Source: an uncultured bacterium (GTDB taxonomy: Bacteria > Bacteroidota > Bacteroidia > Bacteroidales > Paludibacteraceae). Taken from it: a stretch of DNA of 6,472 bases. The notes under the pieces were generated by a model that was given only the letters and a program-made list of their open reading frames with translations, was not told the origin of the DNA and ran no database searches. The position numbers were made by a program, and so were the translations under genes. The stretch lies in NCBI GenBank assembly GCA_946183755.1, contig CAMHCZ010000106.1, forward strand, positions 1-6,472, in the 5' to 3' direction. Positions within the stretch are counted from its first letter, which is position 1. Every line of letters starts with the position of its first letter. This document shows, piece by piece, positions 1 to 6,409 of this stretch.

Positions 1-7
1 GATAAGT

Positions 8-277
8 ATGAAGAATATAGATGAGGTTTTTATTAATGGTGTGAGTTCTGATGAGTTTTTCCCATTGGTTGGAGAATGTGTGTCAGATTGTGATAATGAA
101 GCTGTTTTGTCGCAGGAAGAGGAGGTGGTGCCAGTCTTGCCTTTGAGGAATATGGTCTTGTTCCCAGGTGTGATAATGCCTATTTCTGTAGCGAGAGAGA
201 AGTCTTTCAGAAAAAGAAAACTGTTGATGACCCTAAGTATAGCGATTTATACAAGGTTGGTACTATTGCCCAAATAG
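8..277 (+). CDS. lon: Lon protease N-terminal fragment, cut short by a frameshift
   Basis: This 89-codon frame encodes the start of Lon. Residues 42-66 carry the conserved opening of the Lon substrate-binding (LAN) domain, including PVLPLRNMVLFPGV and a form of the REKS word. Similarity stops after Phe67 (codon 206-208). The remaining 22 residues are basic and unlike Lon, and the frame ends at TAG 275-277. The frame that continues Lon lies one base earlier and picks up at about base 208. The ATG at 8 is the first start available, but only seven bases precede it, so no ribosome site or promoter can be judged and the true start could lie off the window. The first 40 residues are acidic and poorly conserved, as is usual for Lon N-termini. 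On its own this fragment is not expected to have activity. Confidence 0.8.
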   Translation: MKNIDEVFINGVSSDEFFPLVGECVSDCDNEAVLSQEEEVVPVLPLRNMVLFPGVIMPISVAREKSFRKRKLLMTLSIAIYTRLVLLPK

Positions 278-2379
278 TGAAAGTGCTTGATCTTCCTGAT
301 AATACGACAACAGTTATTGTTGAAGGAAAAGTGAGGGTTGAACTGCTGGACATTACTGAAGATGAACCTTACTTGAAAGGAAAAGTAAAGGCAAAAAACG
401 AGTCTGTTCCACTAAAGCACGATAACAACTTCATTGCGCTTACCGATTCAATCAAAGAGCTCTCTTTGAAAATAGTGAGAGGGGCTTCAAACATGCCTAA
501 TGAGATGAGTTTCGCCATAAAGAACATTGACAACGATTTCAATCTCATTAATTATATATGTGCGAATTTCTGGTTTAAGATAACAGAAAAGCAAAGACTG
601 ATAGAGACGAACGATTTGATGGGCAGAGGAATGAAATTGCTCGATTTGCTGTCCAAAGAGTCACAACTCCTTGATTTGAAGCTTAAGATTCAAGCCAAGG
701 CAAAAGAAGAGATAGATGAGCAGCAGAAGGATTATTATCTTCAGCAGCAGATGAAGGCTATTCAGGACCAGCTTGGAATAGGCCGAAACTCCGATATTGA
801 TAAATATGTGGAGAGGGCAAAGAAGAAGAAATGGTCTAAGGCAATTAAGGAGGTTTTCGACAAGGAAGTCGCTAAATTGGAAAGACTTAACCCTACGACT
901 CCGGATTATGGTGTGGAGAGCACTTATATAGACACTTTGCTTAATGTTCCATTCGGAGAGTTCAGCAAAGACTCATTTGATATGAAAAAGGTGAGAAAGC
1001 AGCTTGATGCCGATCACTATGGTCTGGACAATGTCAAGGAAAGAATTATTGAGCATCTTTCTGTTCTGAAGCTGAAAGGCGATATGAAGGCGCCGATTAT
1101 ATGTTTGTATGGCGCTCCTGGAGTTGGTAAGACGTCGTTAGGTAAGTCCATTGCAACAGCAATAGGACGGAAGTACATTAGAGTGTCGTTAGGTGGTGTT
1201 CACGACGAGGCTGAGATCCGCGGACATCGAAGAACTTATATTGGAGCCTTGCCTGGAAGAATTGTGAAAAACCTGATAAAGGCAGGCACTTCGAATCCGG
1301 TATTTCTGTTGGATGAGGTGGACAAAGTGGCTGAGAGCAGTATAAATGGCGACCCAGCGTCAGCATTACTTGAAGTGCTGGATCCAGAGCAGAACAATGC
1401 TTTCCATGACAATTATCTTGATGTGGATGTGGATCTATCAAAGGTGATGTTCATTGCAACAGCCAATTCACTTGAGAAGATTCCTCGTCCATTGCTTGAC
1501 AGAATGGAGCTGATAGAGGTTAGCGGATATGTTGAGGAAGAGAAGGTGGTTATCGCTCAGAATTATCTGATAAACAAGCAAGAGGAAGCAAATGGATTGA
1601 AAAAGGGCTTTGTCAAAATAGAAAAAGATGCTGTGAAGGAAATAATCGCGTCTTACACGAGAGAGTCCGGAGTCAGGGAACTTGAAAGAAAGATAGGAAA
1701 GGTGATGAGAAAAATCGCATGCAAGGTGGCAAGCGGAGAGGATTTGAATGAAGTGAAAGTGAAAAAGAGTGATTTGACCGAGTATCTTGGAAATGTAGAG
1801 TATCTGAGAGAAAAATACGAAGGAAATGGATATTGCGGAGTCGTCACAGGATTGGCATGGACAGCGGTCGGAGGTGAGATTCTTTACATAGAGTCAAGTT
1901 TGAACAAAGCCAAGACAGAGGGAAAATTGACACTCACTGGCAACTTGGGCGATGTGATGAAAGAGTCGGCTATGCTCGCATACGAATATTTAAAGTCAAA
2001 TGCAAAAGAGCTTGGCATAGATGATAATAAGATAGAAACATACAATGTCCATATTCATGTGCCAGAAGGCGCTGTGCCTAAGGATGGACCGTCGGCTGGC
2101 GTGACGATAGCTACGTCGCTGCTTTCTTCGTTCAAGGAGAAGAAAGTGAGAAAGGGACTGGCTATGACTGGTGAAATCACACTGAGAGGGAAAGTGATGC
2201 CTGTAGGCGGAATAAAAGAGAAGATACTTGCAGCAAAGAGGGCAGGCATAACCGACTTGATACTCTGCCAGCAGAATAAGAGAGATATAGACAAGATAAA
2301 TCCGGATTTCCTGAAGGGACTCACGTTCCATTATGTGGAAGACATAAAGGAAGTGTTCAAGGTATCGGGATTGTTATGA
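277..2379 (+). CDS. lon: ATP-dependent protease Lon (endopeptidase La), main part
   Basis: This frame encodes most of Lon, the cytoplasmic AAA+ serine protease that degrades misfolded and regulatory proteins. Numbering from GTG 277: the rest of the N-domain and its coiled coil (1-250, with the family word QQKDYYLQQQMKAIQ at 149-163), Walker A GAPGVGKTS (279-287), Walker B VFLLDEVDK (342-350), sensor-1 region IATAN (393-397), and the protease domain from about 515. The catalytic Ser606 sits in KDGPSAG and Lys649 in GGIKEK. Their 43-residue spacing equals that of Ser679 and Lys722 in E. coli Lon. The ATPase and protease domains look complete. GTG 277 is only the first start codon after the upstream stop; it corresponds to an internal Val of normal Lon. 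The same frame is open back to base 100, and Lon-like sequence (QKKKTVDDPKYSDLYKVGTI) begins at 208. The gene ends at TGA 2377-2379, just before a terminator. Confidence 0.93.
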   Translation: MKVLDLPDNTTTVIVEGKVRVELLDITEDEPYLKGKVKAKNESVPLKHDNNFIALTDSIKELSLKIVRGASNMPNEMSFAIKNIDNDFNLINYICANFWFKITEKQRLIETNDLMGRGMKLLDLLSKESQLLDLKLKIQAKAKEEIDEQQKDYYLQQQMKAIQDQLGIGRNSDIDKYVERAKKKKWSKAIKEVFDKEVAKLERLNPTTPDYGVESTYIDTLLNVPFGEFSKDSFDMKKVRKQLDADHYGLDNVKERIIEHLSVLKLKGDMKAPIICLYGAPGVGKTSLGKSIATAIGRKYIRVSLGGVHDEAEIRGHRRTYIGALPGRIVKNLIKAGTSNPVFLLDEVDKVAESSINGDPASALLEVLDPEQNNAFHDNYLDVDVDLSKVMFIATANSLEKIPRPLLDRMELIEVSGYVEEEKVVIAQNYLINKQEEANGLKKGFVKIEKDAVKEIIASYTRESGVRELERKIGKVMRKIACKVASGEDLNEVKVKKSDLTEYLGNVEYLREKYEGNGYCGVVTGLAWTAVGGEILYIESSLNKAKTEGKLTLTGNLGDVMKESAMLAYEYLKSNAKELGIDDNKIETYNVHIHVPEGAVPKDGPSAGVTIATSLLSSFKEKKVRKGLAMTGEITLRGKVMPVGGIKEKILAAKRAGITDLILCQQNKRDIDKINPDFLKGLTFHYVEDIKEVFKVSGLL

Positions 2380-2380
2380 T

Positions 2381-2422
2381 AAAAAAAAGACCGCCAATGA
2401 AAATTGACGGTCTAATTTTTTT
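2381..2422. terminator. Bidirectional terminator between lon and ferredoxin
   Basis: An 11-base stem (2388-2398 with 2403-2413) has one C/A mismatch and a GAAA loop (2399-2402). It is flanked by eight A's on the left (2381-2388) and seven T's on the right (2416-2422). On the + strand it ends lon, only two bases after its stop. On the - strand the A-run becomes the T-tract for the ferredoxin gene. The convergent gene arrangement fits a shared terminator. Confidence 0.85.
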
Positions 2423-2436
2423 CTAACTCAGGTCGA

Positions 2437-2604
2437 TTATCCGAGAGTGATAGCCTCGCTTGGGCAAACAGAAGCGCAAGTTCCGCACTCTGTGCACACA
2501 TCTGGGTTGATTGAGTAGATATCGCCCTCTGAGATTGCCTCAACTGGGCACTCGCTGATGCATGTTCCACATGCAACGCAGTTGTCACCTATTACGTAAG
2601 CCAT
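2437..2604 (-). CDS. Small 2x[4Fe-4S] ferredoxin
   Basis: A 55-residue protein beginning MAYVIGDNCVACGTC. It has two complete CxxCxxCxxxCP cluster motifs: Cys9, 12, 15 and 19 followed by Pro20, and Cys37, 40, 43 and 47 followed by Pro48. This is the classic clostridial/bacterial-type dicluster ferredoxin, a soluble low-potential electron carrier used in anaerobes with enzymes such as pyruvate:ferredoxin oxidoreductase. The two halves are similar to each other, the usual sign of an ancient internal duplication. The start ATG (2602-2604) gives exactly the family's N-terminus. No Shine-Dalgarno is visible in the A/T-rich leader. The gene stands alone: it faces lon across the shared terminator and diverges from the porT-like gene. 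A promoter word lies 35 bases upstream. Its redox partners cannot be read from this window. Confidence 0.95.
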   Translation of the reverse strand: MAYVIGDNCVACGTCISECPVEAISEGDIYSINPDVCTECGTCASVCPSEAITLG

Positions 2605-2638
2605 AATAAAAAATATTGATTGATTAATTAATACATAG

Positions 2639-2646
2639 CAAAGATA
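2639..2646 (-). promoter_or_regulatory. Bacteroidota -7 element for the ferredoxin gene
   Basis: On the - strand this reads TATCTTTG, followed by C, an exact match to the Bacteroidota -7 consensus TAnnTTTG. It lies 34 bases ahead of the ATG, leaving a short A/T-rich leader that contains the palindrome ATTAATTAAT (2623-2632). A convincing -33 TTTG at the usual spacing is not visible. Confidence 0.7.
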
Positions 2647-2786
2647 TAAACAAAAAATAGAATATCGGTTACATGCAAAGTGTTATTTTCGCTCGGAATA
2701 TAATTTTAGATGCAGTTTTTCGTTTATTAATTATAGGAAATGAAGCTTGTCTGTTTTTTATAATGCGGATAAATGGAAAAACTGCC

Positions 2787-2794
2787 TAAATTTG
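2787..2794 (+). promoter_or_regulatory. Probable -7 element for the porT-gldB-walJ run
   Basis: TAAATTTG followed by C matches TAnnTTTG and lies 39 bases before the porT-like start. No good -33 TTTG is found about 19 bases upstream. It is the best promoter candidate for the three-gene run that follows. Confidence 0.55.
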
Positions 2795-2833
2795 CGTGGA
2801 TTTTAGCTTCGGTTTTCAATCTCATAGATTAGT

Positions 2834-3550
2834 ATGCATATAAAGCGAGCCATATTGACAATATTGATGACATTGAGTGTCGTTGCGTCATTTGCCCAGA
2901 GGAAAAAGCTTCCAAATCTGCCTTATGTGGATGACAAGCTTTTGCATTTCGGTTTTGTGCTGGGTATGCATGCTCAGGATTTCTCGCTTACTCCAGCCGA
3001 GTGCATCGATGCCGATGGCATAGAATGGAAGGGTGACGAAGCCATATTGTCGCCTGGCTTTACTGTCGGCATAATCTCAGACCTTAGAATGTCGAAATAT
3101 TTCAACTTGCGTTTTGTGCCAAGTCTGAATTTCGGTGAAAGGAAGGTCTCTTTCGCGGGTTACAAGGACGGCGTGAAGGTGCAGGAAATGACGACAAACG
3201 TTATGTCCACACAGTTGCTTTTCCCCTTGTCGGTGAAATTCAGGTCGGTGAGAATCAATAACTACAGACCGTATCTGTTGGCAGGCGGCGGCATGATATT
3301 GGATATATCAAGAAAAAGCGACCAAATACTCATGCTCAAGCCGATAGATTATTTTGTTGAAGTGGGCGTGGGATGCGACATTTATCTGGAATATTTCAAA
3401 CTGAGTCCGGAATTGAAGTTCTGCGTCGGATTCAACGACATGATAGAAAGAGACCGTCCGAATCTCGAGAACGAGGCGGATATAAAATACACAAACGCAA
3501 TAGACAGGTTGTTGTCACGGCTTTTAATATTGTCATTTAATTTTGAGTAG
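2834..3550 (+). CDS. porT: PorT-family outer-membrane beta-barrel protein
   Basis: A 238-residue protein with a signal peptide (basic N-terminus HIKR, hydrophobic stretch 6-20, likely cleavage after Ala21 in SFAQ). The mature protein opens with KLPNLPYVDDKLLHFGFVLG, the hallmark of the Bacteroidota PorT family. It then alternates short amphipathic strands, such as PGFTVGIISDLRM and YFKLSPELKFCVGF, and ends LLILSFNFE, a typical aromatic last strand of an outer-membrane barrel. PorT of Porphyromonas gingivalis is needed for secretion of gingipains by the type IX system. Homologues also occur in Bacteroidota where that role is unproven, so function here is by family only. Length agrees with PorT. 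It is the first gene of a tight run: the next gene's ATG lies 10 bases after its stop. The start at 2834 has no Shine-Dalgarno but positions the signal peptide correctly. Confidence 0.85.
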   Translation: MHIKRAILTILMTLSVVASFAQRKKLPNLPYVDDKLLHFGFVLGMHAQDFSLTPAECIDADGIEWKGDEAILSPGFTVGIISDLRMSKYFNLRFVPSLNFGERKVSFAGYKDGVKVQEMTTNVMSTQLLFPLSVKFRSVRINNYRPYLLAGGGMILDISRKSDQILMLKPIDYFVEVGVGCDIYLEYFKLSPELKFCVGFNDMIERDRPNLENEADIKYTNAIDRLLSRLLILSFNFE

Positions 3551-3560
3551 AGTGGAATAT

Positions 3561-4559
3561 ATGAAAACAAAATGTTGCGCCATTTTGTTAATGGCGATGC
3601 TGGCGGTATTGTCTTCGTGCAAGAAGAATAGATTCGAGATAGACCCGAATTCTGTGAATCTGGATGTGAAGATCGAAAGGTTTGACAAGGATTTCAACAA
3701 TATTGATACCGTCAATATCTCGGCATCGTTGCAGAGCATGAGGCAGAAGTATGGCGAGATGTTCGACAGGTATGTCATGAATGTAATCGGCGTAGGCAGA
3801 GAGGGCGACTTGGATGTGAACGTGAGCGCTTTTCTTAACGACAGCATGTATAAGGAGGTGTATGCTGAATGTCAAAGACAGTATGGAGATGTGAGCGACA
3901 TAGAGGACGAGGTGGAGCTGGCTATGAAGTATATAAAGTACTACTTCCCGGAGAAGAAGATTCCAAGATTCGGAATGCACATTTCGGGCTTCAACCAGTC
4001 GATAATGGCGACAAAGGACATGATGTCGGCGAGCATAGACTGCTATCTTGGCGCGGATTACATACCTTATCAGGACATAGCTTACAGCTACCAGATAGCC
4101 AAGATGACAAGGAATAATGTGGCGATGGACCTCGTGTACGCTTACATCTACACGGAATTCGGAGTTGCGGAAAACGGCACTCTGCTGCAAAGCATAATAG
4201 ACAACGGCAAGTTGCTCTATCTGATGAGCATTGTGATGCCAGGCAGAACCGACAAGGACATAATGGGATACAACGACCAGCAGTACGAATGGTGCGTGAA
4301 TAACGAGAAGCAGATGTGGAACTACCTGATAGAGGAGAAGAGGTTGTATAATACATCGCACCTTGTGATTTCTAAATTTGTGAATCCTGCGCCTTTCACA
4401 TCCGAGTTTCCACAGGAGTCGCCAGGTCAGGCGGTGCTTTGGCTCGGCATGAGAATCGTGGAAAGCTACATGGATAATAACAAGAACATAGGACTGAAAG
4501 AGCTGATGGCGGAAAAGAACGCGCAGAAGATACTGGAAGAGTCCAACTACAAGCCATAA
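3561..4559 (+). CDS. gldB: GldB-family gliding-motility/T9SS-associated lipoprotein
   Basis: The 332-residue product begins with a lipoprotein signal peptide: KTK, a hydrophobic core, then the lipobox LSSC with Cys20 as the lipidation site, so it is membrane-anchored and periplasm-facing. Family words include VKIERFDKDF (about 36-45), KYYFPEKKIPRF (126-137), SIDCYLG (158-164), KFVNPAPF (272-279) and ESPGQ (286-290). These match GldB of Flavobacterium, a lipoprotein needed for gliding, and its homologues in non-gliding Bacteroidales whose job is not settled. I chose ATG 3561 over an in-frame TTG at 3543. The TTG would overlap the porT-like gene and add six residues before the signal peptide. 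The gene follows the porT-like gene by 10 bases and precedes the walJ-like gene by 6, so co-transcription is likely. No damage is seen when compared with remembered homologues. Confidence 0.85.
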   Translation: MKTKCCAILLMAMLAVLSSCKKNRFEIDPNSVNLDVKIERFDKDFNNIDTVNISASLQSMRQKYGEMFDRYVMNVIGVGREGDLDVNVSAFLNDSMYKEVYAECQRQYGDVSDIEDEVELAMKYIKYYFPEKKIPRFGMHISGFNQSIMATKDMMSASIDCYLGADYIPYQDIAYSYQIAKMTRNNVAMDLVYAYIYTEFGVAENGTLLQSIIDNGKLLYLMSIVMPGRTDKDIMGYNDQQYEWCVNNEKQMWNYLIEEKRLYNTSHLVISKFVNPAPFTSEFPQESPGQAVLWLGMRIVESYMDNNKNIGLKELMAEKNAQKILEESNYKP

Positions 4560-4565
4560 ATAGGA

Positions 4566-5312
4566 ATGAGGTTCATGAGTCTGGCGAGTGGCAGCAACGG
4601 CAACTGCTACTATATCGAGACCGAAGGCGCGGCGGTGATAATAGACGCAGGGATAGGCGGCAGGACGATAAAAAAAAGGCTGAGCACGGCTGGTGTGGAC
4701 ATGAACAGCGTGATGGCTGTGCTGGTGACGCACGACCATTCGGACCATATAAAAGGAGTGGGCTCGTTGTCGGAGATTTTTGGCAAGCCGGTATATTCGA
4801 CGGAAGGCGTTTTAGAGAATATGAACAAGAATTATCGCATGAATCCGAAAGTGAGTCCGGCATCCAAGAGGTTGATTGAGAAAGGGGAGAAGTTCTTGTT
4901 GGGCGATATGGAGATTACGGCGTTCCCGGTGCCTCATGATGCCAGCGACGTCGGAGTCATGACAGATGAGATTGTGTCGGTGGTTAATGATGTGGACTAT
5001 CTTGTGATAGAGTCGAACTATGACGAGGTGATGCTTGAGAACGGACCTTATCCGCTGGTGTTGAGAAACCGCATCAGAAGCGGAAACGGGCATTTGAGCA
5101 ATAATCAGTGCGCTGAATTCTTCTGTGTGAACGAGCTGAAGAATTTGAAAAAAGTATTCCTGTGCCACCTGAGTGCGCATAATAATACTGCGGACTCCGC
5201 GTTTGCTTGTGTGAGAAAGGGACTTGATGTGATGCAGAAACGTGTGGGGCACGATGTAGACTTGAAAGTGCTGCCCAGATTGCAGCCTACGGAAATGTTT
5301 TTGCTAACTTGA
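4566..5312 (+). CDS. WalJ/YycJ-type metallo-beta-lactamase-fold hydrolase, missing an internal segment
   Basis: A 248-residue cytosolic protein. The N-terminus MRFMSLASGSNGNCYYIE, the metal motif THDHSDH (55-61), PHDA (His124), ESNYD (149-153), GHLSN (175-179) and CHLSAHNN (His201) identify the WalJ/YycJ branch of the metallo-beta-lactamase fold. A Bacillus homologue has been reported as a double-stranded DNA 5'-3' exonuclease. Between PHDAS (123-127) and DVGVMTDE (128-135) the family normally has about 18 more residues, of the pattern DNVGYxIExxGxxxxxIT, before the metal-binding Asp. Here they are absent and the frame is kept. Asp128 could still stand in as the ligand, but a beta-hairpin of the core appears lost, so activity is doubtful. 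The start follows the gldB-like stop by 6 bases, the last of a three-gene run. No terminator is evident after it. Being in frame, the gap could also be a natural variant. Confidence 0.85.
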   Translation: MRFMSLASGSNGNCYYIETEGAAVIIDAGIGGRTIKKRLSTAGVDMNSVMAVLVTHDHSDHIKGVGSLSEIFGKPVYSTEGVLENMNKNYRMNPKVSPASKRLIEKGEKFLLGDMEITAFPVPHDASDVGVMTDEIVSVVNDVDYLVIESNYDEVMLENGPYPLVLRNRIRSGNGHLSNNQCAEFFCVNELKNLKKVFLCHLSAHNNTADSAFACVRKGLDVMQKRVGHDVDLKVLPRLQPTEMFLLT

Positions 5313-5368
5313 AATGTAAAAAGCGAAAAAGAATTGTAAAAAAAATTATGATATAGATGAGATTGTCT

Positions 5369-5376
5369 TATCTTTG
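5369..5376 (+). promoter_or_regulatory. -7 element for the PorG-like gene
   Basis: TATCTTTG followed by C is an exact match to the Bacteroidota -7 word, 48 bases ahead of the ATG at 5425. It lies in the 112-base A/T-rich gap after the walJ-like gene. A -33 TTTG is not clear. It suggests the barrel gene is transcribed separately from the upstream run. Confidence 0.7.
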
Positions 5377-5424
5377 CACAAATAATGTTATTCTTATAAT
5401 ACTGACAATTATTGATATCGATAT

Positions 5425-6276
5425 ATGAAAAGAATTTTATTGTTCTTCATGGCGGCGGCTCTTTCTGTAGGAAACCTTTCTGCAAGAAAAAGCGGTCTTC
5501 ATAAATTTACATCGGACGCTAAAGATTTCTTGAATATTGGAGTTGGTCCTAACTATATGTTTGCGGACCTTGGTGGTGCAGATTTCCAGAATATGTGGTT
5601 TACAGATTGGGATCTTGAGTACACAAGACCTTCTGCATTCGTCGGCTACGAGCATGCTTTCAATAATTATGTTGGAACAAGAGCACAGTTGGTGTACAAC
5701 ATGTTCGGAGGAAATGACGACAATTCAAGAAATGAATACAGACAGTTTGAGTATAAGTCCAATTCTGTAGAACTTTCAATTCAGGCTCTGTATTACTTCT
5801 TTAGAGGAAACTGGGGCAGAACAACATACGAATTGTTCCTTTATGCAGGTATAGGATATAACTGGTATTGGACAAAGTGGGCGTGTGATCTTGGCGATAA
5901 AGGCATACAGCAGAATCGTAATGATATACAAGGGAATTTGCACCCAGACAAGAAAATCCCTAATCAGGATGCTGTTGAATGGTCGGAAGAAGATAAAATG
6001 TATAAATATCACAGCGGAGCATGGGAAATACCATTCGGTATAGGAATTAGATTCCCTGTAACTCCAAGACTGAACTTGGGCGCAGACTTCGGCTGGAGAT
6101 ACGCGTTCGGCAGCCACTCAGACTTTATGGACGGTATAAGCACATGGTGGTCTAACATGAACGATACTTACGCGACTCTGATGTTCACATTGAGCTACAG
6201 GCTGCAGGGCAACCAAGACTGTTATGCGAAGTACGGACGTGGACAGTTCAGACACTTCAACCACGGAAGAAGATAG
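5425..6276 (+). CDS. PorG/DUF6089-like outer-membrane beta-barrel protein
   Basis: A 283-residue protein with a signal peptide (KR, hydrophobic 4-16, likely cleavage after Ala20 in NLSA). The mature part consists of alternating strands with many aromatic residues. Features seen in the DUF6089/PorG family are FLNIGVGPNYMFADLG (35-50), TRPSAFVGYEHAF (67-79), the run FEYKSNSVELSIQALYYF (108-125), and SHSDFMDGIST (230-240), which corresponds to the family's TDYLDDVS word, before the strand TLMFTLSYRL (251-260). PorG of P. gingivalis is an outer-membrane component of type IX secretion that contacts the periplasmic PorK/PorN ring. Whether this protein does the same is inference. A charged loop (about 151-195) is inserted in the middle. 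After the last strand comes a 22-residue tail ending in FRHFNHGRR, odd for a barrel that would normally end on an aromatic residue. It has its own promoter and terminator, so it is likely monocistronic. Confidence 0.72.
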   Translation: MKRILLFFMAAALSVGNLSARKSGLHKFTSDAKDFLNIGVGPNYMFADLGGADFQNMWFTDWDLEYTRPSAFVGYEHAFNNYVGTRAQLVYNMFGGNDDNSRNEYRQFEYKSNSVELSIQALYYFFRGNWGRTTYELFLYAGIGYNWYWTKWACDLGDKGIQQNRNDIQGNLHPDKKIPNQDAVEWSEEDKMYKYHSGAWEIPFGIGIRFPVTPRLNLGADFGWRYAFGSHSDFMDGISTWWSNMNDTYATLMFTLSYRLQGNQDCYAKYGRGQFRHFNHGRR

Positions 6277-6301
6277 GATAAACCAAATAGAAAGACTTAA
6301 G

Positions 6302-6336
6302 AAAAGTGTGTTATTTGCGAATAACACACTTTTTTT
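6302..6336 (+). terminator. Strong intrinsic terminator after the PorG-like gene
   Basis: A perfect 14-base stem (6302-6315 with 6320-6333) around the loop TGCG, with its 3' arm running into an uninterrupted T-run (6330-6336). The A's on the left arm mean it could also work weakly on the other strand. It starts 25 bases after the stop of the barrel gene. Confidence 0.9.
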
Positions 6337-6372
6337 GTGCGCCACAATAAGCGTAGGGTGATGAAATTCCCC

Positions 6373-6380
6373 TATCTTTG
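6373..6380 (+). promoter_or_regulatory. -7 element for the TsaB-like gene
   Basis: TATCTTTG matches TAnnTTTG exactly and sits 29 bases before the ATG at 6410, just after the terminator of the preceding gene. No clear -33 element is seen. Confidence 0.7.
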
Positions 6381-6409
6381 TAAGAATAGTAATGAAATGA
6401 AGCATAGAA

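Larger units (their letters stand above)
8..2379 (+). pseudogene. lon: lon as a single gene interrupted near its 5' end
   Basis: Read together, the two fragments above make one Lon of about 790 residues with a lesion at roughly 206-214. Family members have 18 positions from the residue after REKS to the Gln that opens the second fragment (my count on E. coli and Bacteroides Lon from memory). Here the two codons lie 2 bases apart. About 52 bases are therefore missing, which both removes about 17 residues and moves the frame by -1. Everything downstream is intact, which suits a recent lesion or an assembly error better than an old pseudogene. Confidence 0.6.
2605..2833. other. Divergent intergenic region (229 bases)
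   Basis: This A/T-rich spacer separates the ferredoxin gene (-) from the porT-like gene (+). It holds one -7 promoter word for each direction. Between them (about 2650-2785) I see no gene, RNA fold or strong inverted repeat. The only small symmetries are GAAGCT at 2742-2747 paired with AGCTTC at 2805-2810, and CTAAA (2786-2790) with TTTAG (2802-2806) around the + strand -7 word; both are weak. Confidence 0.6.

Noticed and set aside
205..222. Programmed -1 ribosomal frameshift in lon at the A-rich stretch AGAAAAAGAAAAC
   Set aside because: The direction (-1) would fit, and an AAA codon could slip. However, the joined protein would still lack about 17 conserved residues, and no standard slippery heptamer in the right phase is present. 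A deletion explains both facts.
1178..2331. Several - strand open frames inside lon
   Set aside because: They overlap the conserved ATPase and protease domains of lon and show no recognisable motif.
2611..2632. Operator-like repeat (TTGATTGATTAATTAAT) in the ferredoxin leader
   Set aside because: The palindrome ATTAATTAAT is short and wholly A/T, so it is expected by chance in such a leader.
3543..3560. TTG at 3543 as the start of the gldB-like gene
   Set aside because: It overlaps the porT-like gene by 8 bases and puts extra residues before the signal peptide. ATG 3561 gives a normal lipoprotein signal with the lipobox Cys at position 20.
3588..4748. A 386-codon open frame on the - strand across the gldB-like and walJ-like genes
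   Set aside because: It lies opposite two well-recognised genes. Its product is dominated by His, Val, Leu and Arg with no domain, which is what the complement of biased codons gives.
5313..5424. Possible terminator or small RNA after the walJ-like gene
   Set aside because: The stretch is A-rich but forms no clear hairpin followed by T's. Only the promoter word for the next gene is supportable.
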